The notes beneath the pieces were generated by a model. The model was not told where the DNA came from and searched no databases. It saw only the letters and a list, made by a program, of their open reading frames with translations. A stretch of DNA of 64,000 nt, from assembly GCA_037951165.1 (NCBI GenBank), contig JBBDHG010000187.1:2239501-2303500 (forward strand). Reading direction: 5' to 3'. The translations under genes were made by a program, and so were the position numbers. The stretch is from Lophius americanus. Its lineage: Eukaryota; Chordata; Actinopteri; Lophiiformes; Lophiidae. Shown here one piece after another: positions 12,620 to 26,132 of the stretch; position 1 is the first letter of the stretch; each line of letters starts with the position of its first letter.

Positions 12620-13050
12620 TTTTTGAAGCTGTGGAGTTAAATGACGTATGAGTCTCGCGCTCAAAGTCACTCTGATATCACCGAAGAATAAAAAAGTGCC
12701 TCTCAGCTAAATGTATTAAAAATGACTGGGGGGGGATCAAAAGTTCCGTCCAGTAGTTCCCTCAGTTTTCACTTCTGCTGTCTGCGCCTATCATCGGACA
12801 AGGCGCCGGCACTGGTGCGGGTTTGCAGTTTTTCTGGAGGCAGTAACTGGTCTATGGTGGCAGGAGTGTGTGTGAGAGTGTGTGTGTGTGAGAGTGTATG
12901 AGTGGGTATCCTGCCAGTGCGTCCCTCCCCTGCCGCGCGGCTGCTATTGAACCCTCCACTGGATTGGAGGCAAAACTGGTGCGAACTTCTTCACTGCGCT
13001 CTCTGCAGGAAGACTCCACCACACAGAACCAGCCCACTCCTTCAGCCCAA
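12619..13050 (-). promoter_or_regulatory. ndnf: Candidate ndnf non-coding first exon and promoter region
   Basis: The ndnf ATG exon begins with an acceptor, so a separate 5' exon is required. On the minus strand a consensus donor (AAG|GTAAGACTC) sits with the exon end at 12619. The upstream stretch (12780-13000) is the most C+G-rich and CpG-bearing part of the region (ggcgccggcactggtgcggg; ctgccgcgcggctg), as expected of a promoter. It also contains a TG microsatellite near 12866-12898. The start of transcription was not located. Confidence 0.4.
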
Positions 13051-14404
13051 AGGAAAAAAAGGAAAATCCCAATAGGGACCAGACTGATTTACTCCTCTGA
13101 CTGGCCCTCAAACTCTAACCAGAAGGACTTAAGTCTGAATTGTATTGTATTTACAAAGTCATATAACTAATTTGAAACTTCAATCCCGTTGAAAATCAGT
13201 GTTTCTGCGTAAAAAAAGCAAATGTGGTGTCACCACATCACACACACCGGACAACACGCTTCTTATTTACCAGTTCTTACTCGGATGCTCCCCGGAAATT
13301 ATTACTTTAGGAAAAAGTGACGTGTATATGTCACGCAATGAGAAGGCAAGTTTTATCAACACCAGTCTTGATAAATGGAGTGGGTTTAGTGGCACCGGGG
13401 CAAAGATGCTGACCAGCTGGAAACTCCCAGTCAGGTTTGGTTTTTGTTGTCTGTTGCAGTGCTGAATGCAAAAGGAGTAAATATTTATCCAAGATAAGAG
13501 CCATTGACTGCCTCTGAACCGAATTGTCCCAAATGTATGGTTCGACGGGGGGGGGGCATGTCTGGTAAACAGGTAATGTAGATTCAGGGGATGCTGCTGT
13601 TTCCTTTCCTGGAGGACATGTGGCTTCAGATGGTCACGCGTGAACGGCTGCAGGTTTCACGCAGCAGTGTCGTGCACGATCTGATTGATGGCATATTAAT
13701 CAGCAAGCTGAATAACTTCTCGCATGAAACTCCGGAGATGTTCAATGTCTGGTATCTCATGAAATTGAAAACTAAAATCGCAATATTTAAGAACGTATTT
13801 CAGGGTTGTTGTTTTTCGATTGGAAAATGTATATATTTTTTTAATGCATAAGCCTTGATTGACCATTCATAATCAGAAAACTCAGATTTATAGAACTCCG
13901 GACAGCAGGGAGGGAGAAATTAAACTGTGTTGGTGCAAGAGCGTCATCTAGCGTCTGCTGTGAGACCAGACCATCAGAGTTCACAGTATCCACTCAAAAC
14001 ATGTTTTTATCAATATACATATTTATGCATCTACATTGGTGATCAATTAATGCATTATTTGTCTGCACAGAATGGAATAGTTTCAAAAAGGGCCAACTAA
14101 GCTAAACTACTCTCATCAGCATCATTTTCAGTTAGAATCTCACTGTAAAAACTTTCAAATGTTCAAATTACACTGAGCATTTATGGTGTATTTGCCTGTG
14201 CAACCTAAACACAAATGCGCTTGTGTGTCTGTGTGTTTGTGTGTGCGGGGAGGGGGGGTATTCAAGCCACAGTGCCACAGTTTCACAGTGACTTTCACAT
14301 CCTTGGGATTAAAATAGAAGCCAAATTGAATGTGCTATAAGCCACACCAACAAGCTGTGAAAGAGAAGCCACTCTGGGGACATTTATACTCACAATAACC
14401 CCCA

Positions 14405-14452
14405 TGCACACACACACTCTCTCTCTCACACACACACACAAACACACACTCA
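14405..14452. repeat. CA/CT microsatellite
   Basis: Imperfect (CA)n with a (CT)n insert, seen directly. Confidence 0.9.
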
Positions 14453-14802
14453 GACAAGTACTGACTCAGCTTCATGCCAGAATCCTGAAAGTGTATCCAC
14501 ACCAGAGACAGTTTAGTGCAGATGGATGGAGGAGGAGAGTAAGGAGTCGGAAAACGTTCCTGTAATATGAATCCCTCTGCATTATCTCAGCCGCAGAGTG
14601 CAGACAAAATAAAATCTCATTCTAACAGATTCACTGAAGATTATTTTACTGTTTTGGGAGTCAACTGAGCCACATGAGCTCTTTTCTAGCACTACTCCGT
14701 TTCATACTTTTCCAGACCTGAGAGCGTTCACATCTGTTGATCACTGAGCAGAACCACAGAATTAACATTTTTGGAGAATTTTTGAAGAAGTTTTTTGTTA
14801 AC

Positions 14803-15147
14803 CCTTTAATGTCCTCTCAACCATTTGATTGAGCACATTTTGAGTCACTATTTGTAATTGAAAAATGTTACTGATAATACAACTCAATGCCAGCATTTAT
14901 ATGCTAAAGAGTAAGGGGCTAAGTGTGGAGCCCTGAGGGACGCCACAAATGAAGGAGGACACATTAAGTATGGCTCTATTAAATTTTACAAAAAATTATT
15001 TTTAATATTCGAAAATATGCTTAACCAACAAACTTTTCCTTTCATGGTAAATTTAGAGTGTGTTAGATAATAAATTAATAAATTCCCCAAAGAAATCAAA
15101 TGTGCAAAGAAACATTTTTTTTCCTTCTCGGTGTTGACATTGAAGGG
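14803..15147 (-). mobile_element. TTAA-flanked piggyBac-like non-autonomous element, copy A
   Basis: Both ends are flanked by TTAA (14799-14802 and 15148-15151). Termini are inverted: CCCTTTAATGTC at the left and GACATTGAAGGG at the right. TTAA target duplication with CCC...GGG ends is the hallmark of piggyBac-type elements. There is no transposase. On the minus strand the interior encodes CGVPQGSTLSPLLFSI, a LINE reverse-transcriptase signature. A second copy in opposite orientation is at 35361-35925. Confidence 0.75.
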
Positions 15148-16934
15148 TTAAATTCAGATCCAGAATAAGACTCAGTAGAGAAAATACCTCTGGCAAGAAC
15201 CAACAGTCCCCTTTAATGCAGTCAAACTTTATCTAAAATCAAAATGGTTGCTTTGAGATTTTAGGTCTTTATCAATAGCCCTAAAACCACAATCTGCAGA
15301 GCAGAACTCTCCCTTTAGTAAACATAATCAAATTTGTCGGATCTGTATTTTTATCTGGATCTGCAACAACTTGCACACAGACGAAAAGATAGAAACCCCA
15401 GTGTGCCTGAAATTCAGATCAAGAGCCGAAGATTCTCCATGAGAATATTATAGAGAATGTTGCTGAACACGTAATTAATGTTACATTTATGAACATAAAA
15501 AAGCGAACACAATGTGTTTGCATTCATAGATTCACATTTTCGGGGTCTAATCTGGAACAAAACATACTATTTGAGAACTAATAATGTGTAAAATGTAAAG
15601 TAAAACCCATAGGGCGTGCAGCGTTGAGTAGATTTAAATAAAGACCATATGTCTTTAAATTATCATCTGAAATGCAGCTAAAAGTACATTAAAGTACAAC
15701 AATTACATAACATTAATTAAGTTAGTATTTGTTCATTAATCACAGTCATCAAGGTCAGAGTGACTTTAGAATTCATCCTGCACTGACTTATGCATTAGCC
15801 ACACTTTGGTGGAGTGTTTATGTTTCGTAACGTTCGTATAAAGCGGGAGCAAAATATCCCAACGCTGAGAGCAGAAATAAATGGACTAATGGACTAATTA
15901 CACCAAAAATATAATTGTCTGTAGATGACAGAAAACATTTTTCACTCTCTCGGTTCTGTTCCTAACATTTTAGGTGAAGTAACCCTTTAACTAAGTGACT
16001 CAATGGGGATTAAACCCACTGCACTCCAGCTGTGACTCTCGATTCATTATCAGTGTGAAACAGATTGTGAGTGGGTTTTGTTTGCATTTTGGATTTCATT
16101 TCTCCCTAACCCTGGTTCTCATCCTCAAACTCTCAAAAAAAAAGGCCTTTTCGCCCTAGAGAGACGCTTACCTAGCCGTAAACATTTTCATATTCTGACC
16201 TGTGGGATGATTGCAATGAATCTGAACTCAAACTAGAGATCTATGCGATTCAGACAAGGTCTATATATCCTAAGTATGCGGTATATCTGCTATATTTAGT
16301 GAAATAAGAAGAATTCTGGAGCAGAGGTGCCTGCCACCAGAGAAATATCTCTGATAATTATACTAGATCATAACATGGATCCATCCTTTGTGTCTCGAAT
16401 GCTTTTCATAGATTTATGACTGAAAACTTCACACGTCGTTATCCTAAATATTAGAACATAAATACCTCGGCACAGTAATTGACAACAAATGTGATTGAAA
16501 TTCAGATGCAATCTCTAAGAAGGGACAGGGACATCTGTACATCCTCGGGAAGTGAAATGAAGCTTTAACAAAAGGTCATTCAGGAGGATTATCCCCTTGC
16601 ACACTCGGCTACAGTTACTGCCCATACCACTCTGTTATTCTCAGTGCTCAGTCTCAATTACCCGCTTCATGATCCTGGGTAGCATTGATATCAGCTGAGC
16701 TCATCAGCCAGCCACATCTCTCAGATCACGGTGACGCACCTTCATCGTCAGCCTTTCATCATCAGCTGCTTTCTTTTAAAATATGGTTCTCTCCGTTCAT
16801 CTAATTCCTCCATGCTGCTTGTTTGCAGGCCCGCCACCTCCCCATCTCTGCCTAGTCCTCACAGATCAATCAGCCTCATCCGCCAACAGTCCCAGCAGAA
16901 TCATCAGCCGCCACCAGCACAAACAGTATCAAGT

Positions 16935-17110
16935 ACAATCCATCCATTCATCCATCCATCCATCCATCCATCCATCCATCCATCCATCCATTTTCCTCCA
17001 CTTATCTGGTGTCAGGTTATGGTGGCAGCCGGCTTAGATGGGAATTAAAGTTTTGCTGGGGGGTTCCTCTCCCCAGCAAAACTCTCCAGCTCGAGGCATA
17101 ATCAGATTCC
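16935..17110. repeat. (CATC)n-tailed interspersed repeat
   Basis: A run of CATC units (about 16939-16992) is joined to ttttcctccacttatctggt and a 'ggtggcagccggctta' block with 'ctctccccagc', the usual 3' end of a common fish retroelement read in reverse. Overlapping open frames rich in His-Pro-Ser-Ile are products of the tetranucleotide and are not genes. Confidence 0.75.
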
Positions 17111-19740
17111 CTTAACACATGAACTTGCTGCTTTTGACCCGGTGGAGCAGCGACTCTACTCCGAGCTCCCTCTGGGTGTCTGAACTCCTCACTTTTTCCA
17201 TGATTGCTTGATATTCGAACGGCATTTCAAAGACAAAAAGCGGGTGATTTGTGTCCCACAGACCCTGCTGATGGTTTGTTTTGACCAGCATATTCTCCGC
17301 AAGCCTACATCTATACTGCACCCTCTGCTTCACTCTTCCTTCCTGCTGGAGATTTAGAGTAGCTCGATTAAAGTGCAACAGGATTAAACCTCTTTTGTTT
17401 CCTGTGCACTAACTGTGCATAATCTGTACGTGCAATAATCCTACCTAAATATTGCACATGAGTTAACATTTGTGTTTTATTGTTCTTTGTTAGAGGAAGG
17501 ACAATGTTGTTGTTTAATCTCGTGCTCCTGACTGCAGACCTTGCCTCTCATCTCTTGCCTTTCCAGCTACATGTGTTGCATTAATTTATGCATAAATGAA
17601 AAACTGTGTTAGTGATTCATGAGAGAGACGGGAGACTGTGAGATGTTTGCAGGGCAGTCAGGAGCAACCGTTGAGTGCTGTGAGTCATCACACACTGATC
17701 TCGGTGTGTTTGCTTTGGGGGCGGTTAACTCTGTCCCTGACCTCAGTGATCACCTTACACTTCCTCTAGCGCTCAGGTAATCCATTAATGCAGGGAGGAT
17801 GGAAAGCAACATCTTATTGGACTGAAATGCATTAATATGGCACTGAGTGGAGCATGGAAAGTCTCATCTTCATCACTCACCTCACATCCATTTCATGCCG
17901 CCTCAGAGGCTTTCCTTCGCAGCAACAGAAAAGGAGGATGAGGCCTACCCACTAATAGTATGTTCATCATTAACTCGGCTGAGTGCCTATCCCTGGCAAA
18001 CATTCATTCTGTAAACATTTCACCCATCATTTTTTCCCAGGTGTCTCTTCTTGCAGGGGGAGGGGGGGAGGAGAAACAATGTATGAACTCTGACCCAGCT
18101 GGAGACATTGCACTTTTCCCAAAAAGAAAGAAACTACAAAGATTACAAACTGGGTGACATTGAAGGCATCTTCCCGACGTGAAGATTGAGTGGGAGGAGA
18201 GGCAGAAGGTTACAGTTCAAGGGAAAGAATGAGGGAGGGGAGGACGGTGACGTGAATGCAGCCTGTTTTGTGGACATCCTGTGTGAGTTTTATCCCATGG
18301 CGTGCCCACCTGGCCCTCAACAGATACTCTGTCAGCTCGTACAAAATGAGCCTGTGAGCGGAGATAAGGCAGGCCTGAAGGGTTTGTTCCTTTAAACCAT
18401 TTATTTTTGCTATCATGTTGCAGAGATAAATACAGATAAACATACATATGAGCTGCTCAGTCTTCAGAAAATTAGTCTGTAGGACATCCTCAGACTCACT
18501 CAACCTCTCTTCAAAAGCTCTTTTAGCTCTGGATTGGGGGAAAAAAACGACTAAAGGCCACAATTGAAACCAGATGAAAGAAGACATGAGTGAAGAGCAC
18601 ATGGCGTGTCAGTGTCTAACTTCCTCTTATTATCCAATAAGAGAGAAGCAGTGTCAGTCTCCAACTTCATCCTATTATCCAGTGAGGGGGCGGAATGTCA
18701 GCGGTGCCCGAAATACTCAGGGGACAGGGAGACGTAAACAAAGAGCAAAGTTTAGATTCACAATCAGAGAGAGAGAGAGACGGTTTCAAACAGGAGTCTG
18801 TCTCAGGCCTTTTTAGTGAAACTCTAGAGCGCAGCAGCTCCAGGCGTGGTATGCAGATTGTAAACACAACCTTGAGGAGACAAGCAGAGGAGGATGTGCT
18901 CTCCCCACTCTGCTTTCTGTCCATAGGCAAGAGGAGGACAAACCTTCAGAGGCATTACATCACCTCCAACATCTTCACCTCCGCCGTCTGTGAGCACCAC
19001 TGCTGCTCACAGACACATTCAAATCACAAGGATAATACTTTTTTCATCGTGTTGTCTTCCATTTTGAACACGTTTTACTCGTTAGCCATTAAATGTATTA
19101 TTCTATTCAGCCAATTTGAGTATAAACGGGGTCATTTAGGTCATGGATTTATTTGATGGCACTGTCAACGGATACACCAGTTGTTCCTCTGTCATATTTC
19201 TGACACTGTAGGCGCTCGACGCTTGTTGGCTGAGTCACAGCAACGGCAAGTGTCACACAATTAACCAGGATTTAAATAACTGGAAGCACAACCTCTTACA
19301 TAGATCAGCTGCGGATCAAACGCACCAATAGTATAGTATGACACCTATAAAAGCATTATAACACCATCTACTCGGATGGTGTTGTAAAGAATGAGCCGCG
19401 GTGGTTTTCACGGTGTAACTGGATCTTAGAGATTCGTCGCTTTGTGAGACGATGAAGTGGCTCCAGGATTTAACAGCTGCACCCGTGAGCCATGAACACC
19501 TCATACTGTAGATGTCAGCATAACGAGTGGCCCCAACACATGCTTACTCAACTGGCTCCCTCAGGAACATGTTCACGCTTTGTAAATAAAATAAGAAAGA
19601 TGTGCTCCACATGTGTTGTATTTTATAATATACAAATACAAAACTAAGAACACATTCCACAGTTATGTAAAACAACAACCACATAGAATTACATGATTGA
19701 GACACCCCAAAATATTTAGTACTGAGAAATATATTTACAT

Positions 19741-20060
19741 GCTCCAAGCTAAGATCCCATAGTGACTAAATAATGCAGATAAATACAGTTTATAGTATTT
19801 TCTCCTCAGCTCAGTAATAAAAAACATAGATGCAAATGCAACAAATTTGGTCTAAATCGGACCAAGAAATTATGGCCTGAAAACTTTGATTTTGGAGATG
19901 AAGCTTCCATTAGTAGGGGTAATATGCAACAAACCATTCTCAAAATCAATCCAGTTCTTCCCCCGCCTAAGGTCTATGTTGGCATGAAATTTGAAAATGG
20001 TCCATGAAATAGTTTTTGACTTATTTTATGATGATTCCAAAATGTCCCTTACTTTTCGGG
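19741..20060. repeat. Dispersed repeat, copy 1 (pair with 58456-58915)
   Basis: It shares two ordered blocks with 58456-58915: gctccaagctaagatcccat followed by agtgact, and, about 100 bases on, tttggagat.aag with ccaa.c...ctcaaaatcaa.ccagttcttc. The spacer is longer in the other copy. No coding capacity and no terminal repeats were found, so the class is unknown. Confidence 0.65.
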
Positions 20061-21657
20061 GATGTAACTACAGAATAAAAACAATGAACCTGTTGATTAA
20101 ATTATATATAATGTGCCCTGCAATGTTGCATATATGTTATATAAGTCTTTTATAGTTGTTATTTTCCCTATCCAAAAACAAAAATTGACTTGACAAGTTT
20201 TTTTGGTTTTTATTAAGTCACTGAGATTTCCGTATTTTTTATTGACATTTCCACATCAAATATCATAATTCTAACTGTGTTGAGATTTTACAACATGAAA
20301 ACAACCACAATACTTTCTTAGGAACATGTTTTATATCACAAATTATGTGGTAAGAACAGTTTAGGTGCACCACAGGGCACTATGTTAACGCATTAGTGTT
20401 GTCAAATGGATCAAAACCATCTTTTCGTAACAAAATAGAATGCTCAGATGAGTAAAATTGGCGAATCTTGAGTCAAAAATAAAGAATAAATCTATAGAAT
20501 TGGCGTTTCAAAGCATTAAAACAGTTTGTGAGATGAATTCTTCCAAGATTTCTTAAGGGTTAAGTAGTAGGGAGTGCTGTAGTTTGAAAGCCCTGACCGG
20601 GCGGCTGTGTTTGAAAAGTTAGGAGTGAGAACATGTTGATGATTTCACACATCCCAGCTGAAGGTCAACACAGCCATAATGGAATTCTCTGTACATATTC
20701 ATTAAATCTAATACGCTCCCATCAAATGAAACATAAATGTATTCCTTTATAAATCTCCTTCTCCATAGCTCTTTTTTACAGGAATAAAATTTTATCTCCG
20801 GTTAATTAATCAGAATCCTGCAACGACACATTTTAATCCTTTTGATCCTATATAGAAGATCCGTGTTTAATGTTTTTGTCTGTTTTTGATTCAACTTCGC
20901 AAGATTTCTTGTCACATATTTTGTCATATTTCAAACAATAAACTAGCATCAACTGTGCAAAAAGGTTCTTTAAATCAGTTTAAACATTTGATTTTCCATG
21001 GATACTAACACAGATTGTACTGAATGCAAGTTTCATTTTCTCCTCCCTTTGATACAAAGAGATCGTTTTTACTGCGCTGCCATCTTAAGCCTGTGTTTCT
21101 CATTTGTCGCACACAGTTTCAAAGACCCAGGATTTATGTGATGTTTTATTGTCCTACAAAAGCAGAGAGCAAACTGGAAACTTACATCAAATATAAATCA
21201 TGAATTCCAAAAAGTGGATACATTTGTACCATAACAGCCATGTTATAATACAATGCTGGGGAATCAACTTGCACTTTACAGGCACCATATAGTGTTGAGA
21301 AAATAATGATGATGCCAACAGTCTATCACTGCAACGACCACAGCCTCTAATAGATTTAGAGTTTCCATCATGCGAAGCGAAAATTTTCCAATCATCACAG
21401 AGACTTGAGAATGCCCAGAGAGGTGCTCAGACTTTATTAGATTTGTTCTGTGGTTGTCAGGGGGGAATTTTTTTCAAAAATTCTGAAACGTCCCGACAGT
21501 CCAGAGGAAGATTTCCACTTTATGGCTTTTAGCAGGAAAAGGCCATAAAATCCTTTCGGCGAACATTCCAGCGGCAATATCACAGTCTAGTGGAGCAAGC
21601 TAAGTTTATAGCTCCGATATGAAATGTTGGAGATGAATTTACTCAGTACACACTCAC

Positions 21658-21705
21658 AGACACACGCGCACACACACACAAACACACTCACACACTCACA
21701 CACAT
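21658..21705. repeat. CA microsatellite
   Basis: Imperfect (CA)n, seen directly. Confidence 0.9.
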
Positions 21706-21989
21706 GCACAGCCCTAGAGAATTATCTCAGATGGAAAGCTAGTTTACTGGACTGAAAAATGTATAAATTAAAAACCTTATAAAAATAAGTTTCATTGACA
21801 TTATTATGACCACATATGAGTCAAAGTGATATTAGAGCAGTTCCAGACATCCAGTCACTCAATCCCAGGTGGGATGGCTGTTGAGGACAAAGGGCAGACT
21901 GTGACGTAAAAGGAAAGGAAACACTACCCCCTGCTGGTCAGATGGATGTACTGACTTTATTTCTGGAGGAGAAAAAACACAAAGTAGAG

Positions 21990-22255
21990 ATCAGTCTCTG
22001 AGATTTTGGTCCACTCTTCTTTTGCTGAACTGCTTCAGTGCAGCCACATTGGAGGTTTTGTGAGCATAAACCCCTCTTTTCGTTTCCCACAGCTGCATCT
22101 GGATGGAGTTCTGTTCCAAACATAGCTATGTCACTACAAAACCTTTATCACTTTTAAACTTACTCTTCGGCATTGGATCATTGTCTTGCTGCTTTGTCCA
22201 ATATTGCTTTAGCTTCAACTCACAGACTGATGATCTGACATTCTCCTTCAGAGGG
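21990..22255 (-). mobile_element. Tc1-like transposon fragment
   Basis: The block 'ttttggtccactcttctttt ... gcttcagtgcagccacattg ... ttgtgagcataaacc' and the block 'gctttagcttcaactcacag / actgatgatctgacattctc' match, in the same order, the larger relic at 51140-52230. Read on the minus strand this corresponds to the C-terminal half of a Tc1-family transposase. Part of the middle is missing, so it is dead. Confidence 0.7.
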
Positions 22256-22852
22256 AGGGTATACGTTTTCAGAGGACGAAATTTGAAATAAACATAATTG
22301 GGCAAAACAAACAAAAAAACAATACAATATGCATGACACATTTCGGTCTTCTGTTATAAACTCCACTTTTTAAATTCTTCACTATATATCAATATGAAAT
22401 GGGAACACTGAATGTGACCTTTTACATGATAATTGGACAATGACATTAAATGGAAATGTGATATGTCAATAAATTAATTCAATGTTTTTGGCCCTATATA
22501 TTTTTCTAATGTACAATTGAATGACCGACAAAGCCCAGCATTTTACGTAAACCACAAACTGTGAATTAGGGACTTTGGAGGCTGAGTTTGACTTGTGTCC
22601 TACATGATCTGACAAATATCCTACATCCAAAAAACTGGAGTTTTTTCAGTAATAATCAGGCACTAAGAAGAAAGGCAAGATTCATTTCACCTTTTATTGA
22701 ATGGATTAATCAGATTTTTAAAACACCCAAAGTTTTATATTTTCTTCGTTTTCAGAGGGTGACGTACATTTAAAAAAATCTTTTGTCTTTAATCCATGTT
22801 CTTGAGGCATGCCATAAATGAAAAAGTGTGTTGAGGTTCAATTTATTGAACT

Positions 22853-22881
22853 ATATTCTATTCTATTCTATTCTATATTCT
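22853..22881. repeat. (ATTCT)n microsatellite
   Basis: Short pentanucleotide repeat, seen directly. Confidence 0.85.
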
Positions 22882-24000
22882 ATGAAATTATATGATAAAA
22901 GTTATTGGCCACTGCAGTCCCGCGTACCTGTCCGTACACAAAGAATGAAGTACTGTAACCCAGGCAACATTATTTGAATAATTCAGACAGAGCCTCAAAT
23001 TACATTTATTTGACCTCTAGGCTTTTTTCTAAACAGGCCAAACACTGTGGATATAGATCACATCCCAGAAAGCATCAGTTAACAGCAGAAGGAAGGAATA
23101 ATTTCATGCTTTAATTGTGAGGATGACTCTTTAAAACTTTGAAACTTCCCTTTAACTTCACATCCTATTATCAATCCCAGGAGTGGAAGCACCTTAGGAG
23201 TGAGTATCTGTCTTATTTTTGGGCTGGCTATTATGACCCTTAATCATGATTATTCATGATTGATGATTGATTTTCATAAATGTTAGAAGTTACCATTGAT
23301 GATGCGATATTTGCATTCAGACCCTTTTTATCAAGAGCAAATATTTCTATTATATATATAATATTTGTGTATATTACAGAGAGAGAAAAATCTAAACATG
23401 ATGTCACTGTTCAGGTCTTTCTAACCTGGCAGGCTTGTTACTACTGTATCATTCGCTCCATCGCCGGAAGCAAACCTGCTCAGAACGCCATCTGGACCAG
23501 CTGCTTGTCTCCATTCAGCTTCTTCAAGCCCCTGAGCCTTCAATGGACAAACTGTCAAGCTGAGCAGCAGACGAGTCAACAAAGCCAGAGGAGGGTCAGC
23601 GGGGAAGGGACTGTTTACTATTATCAGATAAAGCCTGTTTGGGTGTTTGCTCTTCCACGGCTGTCACCTGGATGGAGAATATTCAAGGTCAGACAGGTCA
23701 TTCAAAAATTTGGAGGATATTAAATTCACCTGAGTTTATTAGTATGGAGGAGAATCTCATGTTTGATGCCTGCCACCGCATGAACCTGGCTGGAGAATGA
23801 GAAGGTTTCATCTTTTTTTTATATATTATACCAAATAGTGATCTGTATTCTCGGTGTCTACCGGAGATACAGCGATTACCCCAAAAAACAATATACCTTG
23901 GATGTTATACCAGAATTAATCCAAGCCTTTTTGGAACCCTGACCAGCATTTCATTATTTCCATCATTGTAATGTCATCAATAGTTCAAATATATTCAGCT

Positions 24001-24063
24001 CTATAAATCAATCAATCAAACTTTATTAACATAGTACATTTCAAAACAAAATGTTATTCAATG
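24001..24063. repeat. LINE/SINE tail-like repeat
   Basis: The segment aatcaatcaatcaaacttta followed by ttaacatagtacatttcaaa resembles a very common fish retroelement tail. It is too short to classify. Confidence 0.5.
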
Positions 24064-24221
24064 AGCATTTGATTTGGCAAAAACAGAACAGAGGAGAAAA
24101 AGTTAAAGTAAAATTAAGTAGTTGAAGTAAAAATTGTATTTGTTGAACTACTTAAGCGTGCTAAAGCATGCAGAGTAAAATGTGTGGAGTTTAAGATGAT
24201 TAAATGTGAAGTTAATATTAG

Positions 24222-24420
24222 ATAGATAGATAGATAGATAGATAGCCTTTATTAGTCCCACAATGGGGAAATTGCAATATTACAGCAGCAGAGCATGTTA
24301 CAGAGTAAGAATGACACAGAGTAAATATTATAATTATAAGATGAATACTATAACTAATAATGATGAAATAATAGAATTGAAATTGTACATTCTATAAAAT
24401 ACAGTAGCTATAAATAGATG
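24222..24420. repeat. (TAGA)n-headed non-LTR retroelement tail
   Basis: Six TAGA units lead into tagcctttattagtcccaca and 'atggggaaattgcaatatta', the widespread fish Rex/LINE-type tail, here starting with the tetranucleotide. The rest is A/T-rich and its far border is uncertain. Confidence 0.65.
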
Positions 24421-26132
24421 GTGAAATGTTAATAGAGTAAAAGTAAAAAGTAAAAAGATAAAGATAAGATAAATAATAGATTGAAATTAAGTAAGAGTTC
24501 ATAATAAATAGAGAATAATAGACGATAAAACATCAGTATCAAAATAACTTGATAAAATCTAGTAAATATGTATAAATGTATGTATGTTCGGTGGGACAAC
24601 TAAAACAAAAGAAGAAGGGGGACATTTAAACTGGTCTTGGGGGGTCTCTGGTGGTCACAGGAGCTCTAAGCAGCTTCTGAGTTTGTTCACATTACACTTG
24701 GCGACAGAGAGTTATAAAGCAGTTTGAATGGCTTGAGCTGAACTACAATGTGAACATTTTAAAACCTTAAACTGTTTACTTCAGCCTTTTAAAACATTTG
24801 GCTGTTATTAAAAACAGTGATGGGTAGAGATGGACCTTGTTGTCTTAATATGTCGTGCAATATCCGTTCCTCCCCGCTGGGTGGCGGTAAAGCGCCAAAT
24901 GAGGAGAATGTGACGCTGTCCTGAGGTTAGGAGATTGTCCACTTGTACCTGAGATCACCAGAAATAATAAAATTAAATACACGTGTTGTGAATGTAATTT
25001 TATCTAAATCAACAATGACCACAGTGATAAACCACACATGACCATCTCCGAAAAAGAATGTTTCAAGAATACAAATAAAGATTATCTTTAAAAGGAGTTT
25101 GTGCAGCTCCACAGCAGTGTTCACCAACTTTTGGTCCACAGGCCAATTGAGGTCTACCAGAGACCCCCAACAGCATTGCATATGACTGTTTATGCTCAAT
25201 CATCAAACGAAAATAGATACTTATTTTTCAAATTGATACAACCACAAGAGTCCAATGAAGGGTGTTTGTCTTGTCTGCAGACATTTGTCATCTCTTCCAT
25301 GCATGATTGCTACACTGTCCTGGGACTTGGACATGCATTACATGGTATCAAATGAACTAGTGTAATGGTTTGCCAAATCTCAACATGGCTGGAGTATGAA
25401 TCCTGGGGTTTGTTCATTTTGATGTGCTTTTAAATGGACTTTTGTTATATTTGACTATATCACCATACCTGAGGAGACATTTAAGTTTGAGGCTGATTTA
25501 TGAAAATACTTACATTTATCTACGATGAGTCCATCAACGACTACATTTTTCCATACATCCTTTCTGTTGGTATCAATGGATGATGATGTAATAGCAGAGG
25601 CTTATATAAGTTAATGCAGTTAAAATATTTGCGGGTGATGCTTGAAATCTAACTTCACTGCTTCCAATCATGTTTTTGCTCATTTCATTTTTATTCATAT
25701 GTTTTCAGAAAACTTGTATATAAACATACAAAACATATGATACATTTGAATGGGGGGCTCTGTATCTGACTTATTTTAATGTTTAGCTTAAACAGCCCTT
25801 CACCCTTACCTGTACATCCATAGTAGTCCATCCACAGCCCCTCCCCAGAAACCTCTGGACAGAATTCAATGAAAATGTATAAATGATTTGTGTCTGTGGT
25901 CAAAGATTCTAGTGTATACATGTATTATTATTTGATTTCATTATATTGCTATTATTGTGTGGTGCGGCCACTGCCATTGTTCTCCTTGATGTCAACGCAT
26001 GGAAGCCTGTTGATGCCATGGCAGAAAGGAACAAACAGGTCAAACAGCGTCACATGAAAGCTACCTTTTAATTGACAAATATTGAAAAATAGATATTAAA
26101 ATGAGAGGGAAAAAACATATGACAAAATATCA

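Noticed and set aside
16731..17048. Two overlapping frames with His-Pro-Ser-Ile repeats
   Set aside because: They are produced by the CATC tetranucleotide and a retroelement tail.
18210..18602. 130-aa minus-strand frame in the intergenic region
   Set aside because: There is no domain, no splice-site support and no similarity I can recall. The length is within chance for this composition.
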